From the NCBI GenBank assembly GCA_036346375.1, contig CM070508.1, positions 25,364,852-25,428,851 of the forward strand: a stretch of 64,000 nucleotides of DNA, read 5' to 3'. This document shows positions 1 through 9,600 of this stretch, piece by piece. The position numbers and the translations under genes are program-made. Within the stretch, counting starts at the first letter, position 1. Every line of letters starts with the position of its first letter. The notes beneath the pieces were generated by a model, which saw only the letters and a program-made list of their open reading frames with translations, was not told the DNA's origin and did no database searches. The stretch is from Guadua angustifolia. Lineage: Eukaryota; Streptophyta; Magnoliopsida; Poales; Poaceae.

Positions 1-1331
1 CCATCTTTACACTTTCCTTTGAGAAGAATGGCCTTCGTTGCTTGATCCTTGACAAAAAACGAGTTTGGGTGAAATTCAACAAAGGCATTATTATCCATGG
101 CTAATTTTCGGACAGAGATTAAGTGTCTATTAATGTTTGGAGTACGAAGAACATGATTCAGGTAAATAGTTCGATCTAATCCAGCAATAAAGGAATTCCC
201 AATATGAGTAATAGACAAACCTGCACCATTCGCCACCTGGACCTGATCTCCTCCGTTGTAGCGCTCCCTGGTAGTTAGGCGATCTAGTTCATTGGTAATA
301 TGATCCGTTGCACCGGTGTCAACATACCAATTCGGGTCAACAGAGTACCCGTTGGTTACAGCAGCAGCAATCTTGTTTGTGTCGTCGGCTTGATAAGAGT
401 GATCAAAACGGTACCAGCAACGAAGAGCATCATGACCAGGCTTGTGACAGACCTGGCACAATACATCACTTCGTCCTCCTTGATTGGTTTGGCCACCGTG
501 ATTTGGGCGGTTGTTGCGACCACTTTGGAATCGACCACCAACGCGTCCACGGCCGCGATTGTTACGGCCTCCATTGCTGCCACCACGGCTGATGTTCCTG
601 CTGACATTGTTAGCAGAGAATACCTGGTCGACAGAATTGTTGTGTTCTTGTCGCATCTCAAAACTCAGCATATGTGCATAGACATCGCTGATTGTGTAAG
701 CATCTGATCTTGTGGTGATACTTGTCACCAGCGGGTCATATTCAGGGCCAAGACCACGCAGGATGTAGGAGATCAATTCTTCATCTTCTAATGGCTTGCC
801 GATGGCAGAAAGAGTATCGGCTAGACGTTTTACCTTGCGGAAGTAGTCGGCGATGCCAAGATCCTTCTTCTGAATCGTGGCAAGCTGCATGCGGATTTGC
901 ATAATCTTTGCACGAGAGCTTGATGCGAACATCTTTTCCAAGGTACGCCAGACCTCATGTGAGGTTGTCATACCCACAACATTGCAGAGGACTTCTTCTG
1001 TGAGAGAGGAGAGAATGGCGCTTAACACTAACTGGTCTTGATGATACCAGTTGGTGTACTCTGGATTAACAGCGACTTGACATCCGCCATTTTCTTCACT
1101 GGAAACCACCGTGATGGTTTGGCTGGGACATGCGATGGATCCATCAACATATCCAAGAAGTCCTTGGCTTCTGAGATACGGCAGAAGCTGCGCAGTCCAC
1201 AACAGGTAGTTCTCCTGTGTGAGCTTTACATTGATCATATGGCTAAATGATGGCGTAGGCAGAAGTCCAGGAAGGACAGAGGTTGAAGATGAGTGGTTGT
1301 TGGAGGCGGCCGACTGTGAGGTTCTAGACAT
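1..1331 (-). CDS. Copia gag-pol polyprotein, N-terminal part (partial)
   Basis: The frame opens with ATG at 1331-1329, 30 bases inside the primer-binding site, and stays open to base 1 (about 443 codons). In order it shows a gag domain of the UBN2/retrotran_gag_2 type (an early ENYLLW motif, then a helical region with VWRTLEKMFA around residue 130), a Gly/Arg/Asn-rich linker (about residues 255-295), one CCHC zinc knuckle (CQVCHKPGHDALRC) for binding element RNA, and an aspartic protease site (DTGATDH) followed by the Copia-specific region. Integrase, reverse transcriptase and RNase H are off the left edge. The role is to encode the particle protein and enzymes of retrotransposition. No nonsense codon or frameshift was seen. 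Antisense and shifted frames over the Gly/Arg-rich stretch look open but are shadows. Confidence 0.92.
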   Translation of the reverse strand, partial: MSRTSQSAASNNHSSSTSVLPGLLPTPSFSHMINVKLTQENYLLWTAQLLPYLRSQGLLGYVDGSIACPSQTITVVSSEENGGCQVAVNPEYTNWYHQDQLVLSAILSSLTEEVLCNVVGMTTSHEVWRTLEKMFASSSRAKIMQIRMQLATIQKKDLGIADYFRKVKRLADTLSAIGKPLEDEELISYILRGLGPEYDPLVTSITTRSDAYTISDVYAHMLSFEMRQEHNNSVDQVFSANNVSRNISRGGSNGGRNNRGRGRVGGRFQSGRNNRPNHGGQTNQGGRSDVLCQVCHKPGHDALRCWYRFDHSYQADDTNKIAAAVTNGYSVDPNWYVDTGATDHITNELDRLTTRERYNGGDQVQVANGAGLSITHIGNSFIAGLDRTIYLNHVLRTPNINRHLISVRKLAMDNNAFVEFHPNSFFVKDQATKAILLKGKCKD

Positions 1332-1361
1332 GATGAAAATTTCAGAGTATATTGGATCGTG

Positions 1362-1373
1362 GCTCTGATACCA
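1362..1373 (-). other. Retrotransposon primer-binding site (initiator tRNA-Met)
   Basis: On the minus strand it reads TGGTATCAGAGC immediately after the LTR. This is the classic plant Copia site complementary to the 3' end of initiator methionine tRNA, where minus-strand cDNA synthesis starts. It fixes the LTR boundary and the element's orientation. Confidence 0.92.
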
Positions 1374-1577
1374 TGAAAGAATTATGAAGTAGATTGGACT
1401 GCCAAAACGCAAGTCTCTGCTTGAGATTGTATTCATATATATAAGCAATTACACGAGAGACGGATCCAAGATCCGAAAGAATAGGGGAGTAACGCTAGTC
1501 CTGCATGTATGCTAACTAACTAACGGCAGGCTTAAGAAGCGGTCATACAAGTACAGATTACATCGATATTTCTAACA
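1374..1577 (-). repeat. 5' LTR of the Copia element
   Basis: On the minus strand it begins TGTTAGAAATATC and ends CTTTCA, the TG...CA ends expected of an LTR. It abuts the primer-binding site at 1373. The partner LTR is outside the window, so age and target duplication cannot be read; the five bases that would form the duplication on this side are 1578-1582 (TAGGG). Confidence 0.88.
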
Positions 1578-1974
1578 TAGGGTTCATGGTGATGGGCAGC
1601 AGTCAGGTGGCAAGGCTGCGGTGTTGCTGCCGGCTACAGATGGAAAATGTTTAGTACATTACCAATATTGAGCAGGCGCCATGAAACAGCCAAAAGCAGC
1701 ACTGAATCTATATCTGCAAATTGATTCTTATCTGTTTTGCACTGGAGTTGTCTCAGATCTACGATCTTTCATTCTTATGCTTATTCATGCTCATTCTGAA
1801 TTACTTTGCTTTTGCATGGAGCTAGGATTTATTTAAAATTTTTAAGTTGCATTCCTAAAGTATGCTTGTAACTTCCATTTGCTTCACCATTTACCACTGC
1901 AGTTTTAATATCCCCAACAAATTATCCAGTTTTAATTTTTAGGTGCGTTTCTAACTTTGAACTGTAATTTATAG

Positions 1975-2822
1975 AACGTGTGGACAATGTCATGCAAGAA
2001 ACACATGAGCTTGATGGTAAAACTGTAGTTGTTGACCGTGCAACTCCAAAGGTCTATTACCCAAATTGCTTAGCTCATTGTTCGAATACATGTATTATAT
2101 TCAGGCTATCTCTAATACTTAACTCCTGTTAACTAAAATGCACCAGATGCACAAATTATTCATTTATGATATTTCATTTTCCCTACATAGCAGGATGAAG
2201 ATGTCTGATACCCTCTGAGGAGAGTAGTTCAGGGTGGTTATGGTGCATATAATGCATACATTACAGCTGCTACCGGATATGCAGCTTTGGGTGCACCAAC
2301 ACTGTATGATCATCCACAGGAAGCAAATACCGATGATCTATGGGATTACTTTCGCCGATTTGGCCAAATTATGGATGGTTTGGCTGTGTCCCTCATTCTT
2401 GGTCATGTTCTTAGCTTTTCGACATCTTATGTTCTCTAGTGCTCTTTTAGGATCCTAAAAAAAGTGGCCACCGAGGTTTTGGTTTTGTTACTTTTGCTGA
2501 TGATGGTGTGGCAGATCGTATAGCACGGAGAAGTCATAAAATTCTTGGACAGGAGGTGAGATCATAAGAGCCACCGCCTCAGAACAATCTGTGCACATAT
2601 GCATGTACTCCAAATAATCTGCACAAAATTCATAATATTGGTCTTGACTTGTGGTGCAAACTTTTTTTTCAGGTTGCTGGAGATACAGCTGAGCCACTTG
2701 AGGGTGGTTCAAGTGGCGGTTACATGGAATCTGCTGAGACAAGTGGAGCTTATGGGCCAATAGTGTCTTATGGCCGATTCTCTGGTAATCTTGATTATGA
2801 TGTAATTAGACATCAGTATTAA
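1975..2822 (+). pseudogene. Broken two-RRM RNA-binding protein gene (hnRNP-like)
   Basis: Four exon pieces with good GT-AG borders can be read: 1975-2051, 2194-about 2377, 2451-2555 and 2673-2822 (TAA at 2820). They encode the end of a first RRM (ETHELDGKTVVVDRATPK), a Gly/Tyr/Ala linker, the start of a second RRM (EANTDDLWDYFRRFG), its RNP1 motif RGFGFVTF, and a Gly/Ser-rich tail. This matches plant hnRNP-like proteins with two RRMs. The copy looks dead: the second exon has an in-frame TGA where an Arg codon (CGA) is expected (2206-2208), and the linker plus RNP2 strand of the second RRM is missing between the Asp-His-Pro and the Glu-Ala-Asn. The upstream exons are absent from the window. 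The Copia insertion ending at 1577 may separate them, since the introns show this is not a retrocopy. Confidence 0.82.
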
Positions 2823-3087
2823 AGCTACATCTAAATGCATTTTCCAGAACAGAGGTGTTCATGTGGTAGACTTGAGATCAGTTTGCCACTTCCTTTTTGT
2901 CAGTTGTTTTCTTTATATTTTTGACACTAGATAGGCTTAGAGATTAGTTTCTCATTTTTTACTGTATTTTTTTGTGTGGTCAATTGTGAGTTGTGACACG
3001 TGAAGATACTATTTATGTGAGTGCGGTGAAAAATGACGGTGAATGAAGATATTCTGTTGTCAGGATGCAATTGGTACCTCATGTTAT

Positions 3088-3500
3088 GTTTATCATGGAA
3101 AAATATCCTGTGCAATCACCCCTCCCGGTGAAATCACCGTGCAACTGAACTAAAAAAAGTTTCAAAAAATTCTGAAAAAAATCATGGATGTACATCTCAA
3201 CTTACCCCACCTACATATAAAATTTCATGATCAAATTCATCTTATACTAGCAGCTACAAAAAAGACAAATTTCGCATGAACAGTGATTTTTTTACTGTTC
3301 ATCACTATTCATTTTTGCTATTTGTTTTTTTTGTACCCGCTAGGATAGGATGAATTTGATCATGAAATTTTATATGTAGGTGGGGTAAGTTGAGATGTAC
3401 ATCCATGATTTTTTTCAGAATTTTTTGAAACTTTTTTTAGTTCAGTTGCACGGTGGTTTCACGGAGGGGGGGTTGCACCGGATATGTTGCCGTTTATCAT
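3088..3500. mobile_element. Mutator-type MITE with 9-bp target duplication
   Basis: The element spans 3097-3491 and is flanked by a perfect 9-bp direct repeat GTTTATCAT (3088-3096 and 3492-3500). The ends are inverted repeats beginning GG, sharing ATATCC, GTGCAA and CACCGTGCAACTGAAC. The inverted repeat continues almost to the centre (the stretch with TACATCTCAACTTACCCCACC occurs on both arms), so most of the element can fold into one long hairpin. A 9-bp duplication is the hallmark of Mutator-like transposases, so this is most likely a foldback MULE-derived MITE with no coding capacity. Confidence 0.88.
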
Positions 3501-3817
3501 AGCCGGGATATGTGCAACCCGTTTATTCATGATGTATTCGGTATTCATGTGCCAGCGAAATTTCACGCCTGGCATTTTTTGTTTCACATCCAAGCCTGTA
3601 AACGAGCGGAGTGAGCCTTGCCTCCCAAGTTCGAACTCGGTAAAAGCTGTAAGTTAAGTTCAAATGAGTCTAAGTTGGGGTCTGAGTCTAGATTTAGGTT
3701 TGAGTTTAATTCGATAACTTAAGTAAGCTTAGTAACCATCAATAATTTAATATGCGCTAATTTTTAGCAATAAAAATACTAAAAAAATCGAGCTCGGTTC
3801 GAGTAAGTTTAGTGAGA
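3501..3817. other. Non-coding stretch
   Basis: No coding frame or repeat structure that I recognise. It holds short A/T-rich runs and several near-repeats of GAGTTTA/AAGTTCGA-type words, perhaps an old decayed element. Confidence 0.5.
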
Positions 3818-4842
3818 GTTAACATCAGGGGCGGATCTACAGGGTATGCCCAGTATGCCACGGTATACCCTGTAGATTCGGCCTAATACAGTCTATAATA
3901 CCGTCATTATTTTATACAGTCAGCTTGTGAAGGTCATAACTTTAGATCCGTAGGTTCGATTGAGCTAATTCTTGTTGGGTTAGTTTCAAAATTGAATCTA
4001 GTTTCTACAGTTAAAATTTCACATCAATCCAACGATTGGATCTTCAGAAATTACTGTTTTAGTTAACATGTGTCAGTCTGTTTTTCTGAAACCGAAGTAG
4101 TTTTTTATAATTTGTTTAGGGATGATTTGAGAATCAATAAAAATTTGTTTTAGCTTCCGCACAATCATTCACCCCCCTCTGATTGCTATATTAGTGTATA
4201 TCGATCCTACATGTAATTTGAGTGCAAGACTGCTAGTTGATTTATAGAGTAGAAACAAATATAATTGCTACTTTGCTAGAGACTAGAGAGTTGCTTGTTG
4301 ATGCATTGCTTTTTTTGTTTGTAGAGTTGTTGAATTATAAAGAGTAACGGAGACATTGCATCTCTTTTCTAGAAACATGTAGCAATGAAGGTCTTTGTTG
4401 TTTCATCTTTTTTCGAAATATTGCAAAACGAGAAGCAAAGAAGGTTTGCCGCTTCATCTCTTTTCGGAAACATTGCATCTCTTTTCGTAAACGTTTATTG
4501 AACGAGATATTTTCTTTCGAATTGATGAAAATGATATAATCAAGAGTTTCATGGCTATTAGAAGGCGGAGGCCAAACAAGAAGTAATATTATATTCTTTA
4601 AACTATTGTAGGTGCGTAAACTTCTTTTATGCATATTTCATACTTAAAATGTTCGAACTATTTATATTATAATTTATACTTGTATTATCATGTTTCTAGT
4701 TATTTTATACTCGTATACCGAATTTCTCGACAATATTTATAGTTGTTTATCGAATTGTTCATTGGATTTTACCGAATTATATATTATAATATTAGCTCGG
4801 CATACCCTAACTTAAAATCCTAGATCCGCCACTGGTTAACAT
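3818..4842. mobile_element. hAT-type non-autonomous transposon with 8-bp duplication
   Basis: The element runs 3826-4834 (1009 bp). Its ends are CAGGGGCGGATCTA and, on the other strand, CAGTGGCGGATCTA, typical hAT inverted termini. Both ends are followed by GGTATGCC-type words. A perfect 8-bp duplication GTTAACAT flanks it (3818-3825 and 4835-4842), the size expected for hAT. No transposase was found. The interior holds a piece of an LTR (3905-4215) also present in the solo LTR at 38181-39964. The short frame at 4335-4634 on the minus strand has no recognisable content. Confidence 0.9.
3905..4215 (+). repeat. LTR 3'-end fragment inside the hAT element
   Basis: This stretch matches the last part of the solo LTR ending at 39964: both contain CATAACTTTAGATCCGTAG, AGTTTCTACAGTTAAAATTT, CATCAATC, AATCATTCACCCCCC and TCTGATTGCTA, and both finish with CGATCCTACA. 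It carries only one of the roughly 190-bp units that are triplicated in the solo LTR. Either the hAT element captured LTR sequence or an LTR inserted and was truncated. Confidence 0.75.
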
Positions 4843-5243
4843 GAAGTAATATTTAATAAGTAATTTGTAAATTTACTAGACTTACAAACTATTTGAGCTC
4901 GACTTGTTGAAGTTTGCGACTTTGGGATAAGCTTGAATAAAATCTAGAGCAAGCCAAGCTCGAACATACCCGAGCCTCTGGCGTCTTTTACGGCCCTACT
5001 CACAACTTCGATCATGCTGTCTATCAAAGCGCCAGTTATGCAGTTTGATAACATTCTTATCTTCAGAGTTGTAAGGCTCGTTGATAATATACAGATCTTG
5101 GCTAATTCTCGATATTTCAATCTGACACAGCCAAATTGTTTAAAAGTCAACTAGCAGTAGTTGCTACGATGATGCAATAATCCAGCTCACTTGAGAGCGA
5201 ACTCTCGTGCTAACCCCGTCCTTTATAATTTTCCTAATGACTT
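4843..5243. other. Non-coding stretch left of the RIP gene
   Basis: No convincing gene. A 68-codon open frame on the minus strand at 4944-5150 has no recognisable domain and is probably chance. Confidence 0.5.
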
Positions 5244-5460
5244 GTGCCCGGACGTCCGAAATTTTCGGATACATTGCAACATTTTTTTCCTACACGTGCA
5301 ACATTTCTTACCAACGCGTGCAATATTTTCCTTCGACAAACAGTAAAAATCGCTACAGTAAATGGATGTTGCAAGCGTTCAAAAAAAATATTGCATAAGG
5401 AGGAAAAAAATGTTGCAAGAGACGTCTGATTGGATGAACAGTAATCGAACGTCCGAGCGC
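5244..5460. mobile_element. MITE abutting the RIP promoter
   Basis: The left end reads GTGCCCGGACGTCCG and the right end, inverted, GCGCTCGGACGTTCG, matching at 12 of 15 positions. The interior is rich in TTGCAACATTTT-type words on both strands. A CACGTG G-box lies at 5293-5298 and an ACGCGTG word at about 5314. I could not see a clear target duplication, so the superfamily is open (Mutator-like is my guess). It ends about 11 bases before the putative TATA box of the next gene. Confidence 0.65.
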
Positions 5461-5471
5461 TAGTTTCACTC

Positions 5472-5479
5472 ATATATTT
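5472..5479 (+). promoter_or_regulatory. Putative TATA box of the RIP gene
   Basis: An ATATATTT stretch lies about 70 bases before the start codon, followed by a pyrimidine-rich leader with CAATCAATCAATCC. The start codon context GCCATGGAG is a strong plant initiation context. The TATA box is just outside the upstream MITE, so everything further upstream of the core promoter is transposon sequence. Confidence 0.6.
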
Positions 5480-5548
5480 TTGCTACCCAATCAATCAATC
5501 CCTCGCCTGCTCTCGTGTCTCACCGCTGTCAACTACTAGTCACCTGCC

Positions 5549-6421
5549 ATGGAGAACCCGGTGTTCGCGGTGGAGCTGGACCTCTCTCGGGGCTCATCTT
5601 ATGGTGGGTTCATCACCGGCGTGCGCGATCAGCTAGTGCTCCACGCTGGCGCGACGCGCCACCTGGAGCTTGTCGTGCTTCCTCAACAGGAAGACGACGC
5701 CCGGAAGGCCCGGTGGTTCGGCGTCACGCTCCGGTGCAGCTCCGGAGACTCCGTACTCCTCAGGATACGTGCAGATAACCTCTGGTTGTGCGGTTACCGG
5801 AGCCCTGCCGGCTGCTGGTGGGAATTCCGCGACAGCTCGCTCATCGACGGCGCGATACCGCTGTCATTCACCGATAACTACGTTGACATGACGAAAGTGG
5901 CCAAGATGGCACTCGAGGCAGTTACCCTCGGCAAGGAGGAGCTCGACGCCGCGGTGAAGCAGCTCGCCGTCGCAGGAGCCAACGCCGGCAGCCAGCAGGA
6001 GACTGCCAGATCACTGATGACCATCACAGTGATGGTCTGTGAGGCCATCAGGTTCAGGAGCATCGGCGGCGCGCTTGGACACATGTTGTGCAACCCCGCG
6101 CGGCGCGGCGCACTGCCGGCACACATGGTCAGGCAGGTGAAGAACTGGGGGAGCCTGTCTGAGAACTGGCTCGGGGCCGTCCTCTATGGACAGCCGTTCC
6201 TGCCCCCCTACGTCGACGCCGGCTGCAGCTGGCAGTACGACTACATCCCCCAGCATCTGCTTGGGCCGGTGAAGATCGACTGCCAGGACCACGCCATGGC
6301 GGCGCTCGGAGTCGCACTGAACCGGCAGAGGGAACTGCAAGACAAGCACAGGGTGGCTCTCGACGAGCATTGGCGCGCCGTGCGCTCCCTCGCGTGCAAG
6401 CTTGACAAGGCAAGAAACTGA
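5549..6421 (+). CDS. Ribosome-inactivating protein (rRNA N-glycosylase), type 1, cereal-like
   Basis: A single-exon gene of 290 codons. The protein has the plant RIP fold signatures: an N-terminal FAVELDL strand and a GFITGVRDQL helix, and the five active-site residues in order: Tyr83 (LCGYRSP), Tyr111 (FTDNYVDM), Glu165 and Arg168 (VCEAIRF), and Trp200 (KNWGSLS). RIPs remove one adenine from the sarcin-ricin loop of large-subunit rRNA and stop translation; in cereals they act in defence and seed or stress biology. There is no signal peptide and no lectin domain, so it is a cytosolic type 1 form, as is usual in grasses. The length is normal and there is no break. It is GC-rich, unlike its surroundings, as many grass single-exon genes are. 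It converges with the PrfB3-like gene, with 191 bases between the stops. I do not see the internal pro-peptide known from the maize b-32 type. Confidence 0.93.
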   Translation: MENPVFAVELDLSRGSSYGGFITGVRDQLVLHAGATRHLELVVLPQQEDDARKARWFGVTLRCSSGDSVLLRIRADNLWLCGYRSPAGCWWEFRDSSLIDGAIPLSFTDNYVDMTKVAKMALEAVTLGKEELDAAVKQLAVAGANAGSQQETARSLMTITVMVCEAIRFRSIGGALGHMLCNPARRGALPAHMVRQVKNWGSLSENWLGAVLYGQPFLPPYVDAGCSWQYDYIPQHLLGPVKIDCQDHAMAALGVALNRQRELQDKHRVALDEHWRAVRSLACKLDKARN

Positions 6422-6612
6422 TCATTGCATCGGGTATGATTATGAATGAAATGTAGTGGCACTAGAACTTGCTCTTTTCTATACCTGATATCTTTGCCTT
6501 GGAAATGTGATCCATGTTACAGAAGTTATCCTTTTAGGATGTGGTATGTGTGTATCAGAAAAATGAATGTACAGAATTGCAAATGGGAGAACAATTCAAC
6601 CAGATGTTGCAA

Positions 6613-9600
6613 TCATCCATGTCTTGAAATAATACGACCTCTGATGAACGGTTCGATGTCACCCTCCATGACCGAGTTCAAGTCTGATAACTGGATGCCT
6701 GTGCTGAGATCATGGACCAATTTCTGAGGCCCCAAAGTGTATCTTCTTATTTCACGGTTGCATTTGTCCTCTATAGCTTGTTTCTTGATCATCTTCACGT
6801 CTGATACTCTTAATTCTCTAGCTATAACAAGGAGCTTTGCTTTCAACCTGCACATAGCTTTCAGCTTGTTTGCAAAGTAGCTTCTTTCGCCTGTGGAGAC
6901 ATCACCCTAGGTCATTAAGTCTCATATACATGCGATTTCACGCTTGCATAAACAATAGGCATTTGTTTCCGTACCTGAACTTACAGCAGTAGCTCCACTT
7001 GGAATGTGTTGAACCCTAACAGCTGCACCATGTCTGCGATCTCGCTCTTTATATTCATTAAGTAAAGGAGAGATCTCCAGATCATTATCATCCAAGTGAA
7101 GATTAACTGGTCTATCCAAGAAGACAGGAATTATATCGACTCTGGCTGACAATGCCTGGAAACTTTGGCACATTTTTGGTTAGCAATTCAGATATAAAGC
7201 AACATAAGGAAAAGATTGTGATAAAATTGTGCACAAAATCTGGGATTCAGATCTTCTGCCAAAGTTTCTCCGATTCCCCAGAAAAGTAAATGGCAAAAAG
7301 GAATTGTATTAGGACGCTTAGCATTGAAATACCAAGTTAGACAGCTTTACCATGTAATCTGCTCTTTAAGAGGTCAAATAATCAGAGTTTATAGAATGCA
7401 ATGCGACAGTTTGACTGACATCAGCATAATTGGGTGTGACAAAATCCTGTAAGAATTATAAATATATTCTTTGAAAATATAAATTAAACTTGATAAGTTG
7501 AAACTTATACCAAAATGTGACTCATATGACTTTCCCCAACACCTCTTACGGGAACCCGACATAAATATCATTTGGTCAGTATCTAGCTGACGTAGTTCTA
7601 TATTTGGTAAGTCTCTAGCCGGCATAGTTCTATGCTCAGAATGTGCACATCAGTCAGCTTCATTGAAATTACTTAAAATTTTGAGGTGCATGTTTTATTT
7701 GCTATAACCTGTGTAATCAATTGCTTAACTATCTTGCACAGCAGCTAGTAGTGCTGTACAAAAAATTGTATTGGGGGGTCGTCATGTATGCTAATCTAAT
7801 AATGGCATTCAATACTGACAATGGATCAGCATGGACAGAAAAAAAAAGATATATAACAAATATGAATATGAATTGTAATCACCTCGTAAGTGCCAGAATT
7901 GTCAGTGGAAGAGTAGATCATTCTGTGTGCTCCTTTTTCTCCAGAAAGGGTGCCAAACATGTACTCTGATTCAATCTCCATTGCTGCATACTGGATATGA
8001 CCACTTGTTGATGCAATCTTCTCAACCAGTCCTTCCTTGCAACCTTGCTTCTGAGCCCAACTTGTATAAATGCCAAAGAGCTTCTCTGCCCATAGCTGCA
8101 ATGGAAAAAATAAAAAATAATGACAAAACATTAAAAAAGGCGGGGATGATTACATTTGATCCAAAATAACCATTAACTTTTTTATACAATGGCAACAAAG
8201 TGCTGATAACTATGGACTTAAATTTGGAAGGAACATTTACAATGACCATCCATGAGCTTTATTTATTCATTCATCAATGATTCACTTATCCAATATCACT
8301 ACAATTTCTTCATAAAACAAAAATGTCACTAAAATCAACTACCTGAGAAGCAACACCCTCTGATCCAGCAGTTACAATGATACAAGCTCCCTCCTTGTCA
8401 TATGGACCCTTAAGAAGCTTGTACATCTGGTAACGATCTAGAAACTCGGTAGCATCTACAGACGCCTCATATGCTTGCTTAAATAGCTCAACATTTATGA
8501 CATCCATCTCTGCCAGTTGACTGATCAACTTAGCCTCTTCAGCCTGCACATATATCTAACGATCATCAGCAAGAAAAGACACTAAATTCTATTTCATAAT
8601 TTCTGTTGCACAAAATCAAAGAAAAATAGGGATGAAATCTAAACTAGTAGAGCTGCATGAAGGGAATTGACCAAGCACATAGCATATTCTCTTAGGCATG
8701 ATCCAGACGCATGAACCACGACACTGTAGAAAGCATACTTTGTTTGTTCAAATCTTGAGGAAGCAAATTGTTTGCTGAACTCACATTATGCGTCTAGGAA
8801 AGCACCTTATATTGAAGGTCTTTGAGATGGTCAACCACCCTGATTGCATCAGCAAGAGCAGAAAGCGTCTCGTGTGACTTTGCTGGATTGTCCCACAAGT
8901 TACGCCCCCGCAATACTTCTTCCTGTTTAATTCTACGTGCTTCCTCCCATTCCAATGCACTGGATGCAGTCAGTTCGATCCGGACAACTGCATCTTCAAT
9001 CCTCTTTTTCAAGGAGTACAAACCTTAAATTGGTCAGCACACAACAGTCAGTTTATCCAGAGCATTTACTTTTTAGAGTTTAGGCTTGCAGTATGTTCAA
9101 GTTATGTATTTATTTACTGCAATGTAGTACAATGTTCAAAATACTGACTTGCGCATTGGGGTTGTACGTTGAACTCAAATTAAACTGCATTAAGGACCAC
9201 TCTTACTCAAGAAAAAAGAAACATATCTAGGACCATAAAATCGCCATACAATTAAGCATCGTTGTACGATTCTTGGTGATACAAATTTTGGTTACTACCA
9301 AGAAAAGGCACCCTTATCAAGTATCATCCGTATCAGCAAATGGCAGGGTATGTATCGACAAAATTGGATTCTCTGCTTGCTTAGGCCCTGTTTGGCAGAG
9401 CTCTGCTCCCAGCTTCTGCGGAGTGAATCTGTGAAGCTCTGCCAAACAGCAGTTTTCTGATAATCGCTCCCAGGGTGATTCCCGTGAAGTGATTCTCTGA
9501 AATGATCTAGGAGCTGGGAGCTGAAAAAAGCTGCTTCTCCTGATTCACTCCCAACAAAGAGTCGGTTTCTCCATAGAGTTTATCCTATGGATTCGTTAGA

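Larger units (their letters stand above)
1..1577 (-). mobile_element. Copia LTR retrotransposon, 5' portion (left edge cuts it)
   Basis: Read on the minus strand, this is the 5' end of a Ty1/copia element: a 204-bp LTR (1374-1577), a primer-binding site directly next to it (1362-1373), then an uninterrupted gag-protease frame running off the window. The short LTR and the protease style resemble the Ale/Retrofit/Hopscotch lineage, which is inference from memory of the family. The reverse transcriptase and the 3' LTR lie outside the window. The open frame over about 443 codons, in contrast to every other retroelement here, suggests a fairly recent insertion. It may sit in the body of the RNA-binding-protein pseudogene to its right. 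Confidence 0.9.

Noticed and set aside
300..707. Several open frames on both strands over the Copia gag linker
   Set aside because: They lie in shifted or antisense frames of the continuous gag-pol frame, whose Gly/Arg-rich codons leave other frames open.
1362..1373. tRNA-like sequence as a tRNA gene
   Set aside because: It is only the 12-base complement of the initiator tRNA 3' end next to an LTR, hence a primer-binding site.
4335..4634. 99-codon minus-strand frame as a hAT transposase remnant
   Set aside because: No hAT dimerisation or zinc-finger motif; the sequence has short repeats of CATTGCATCTCTTTTC-type words that explain the frame.
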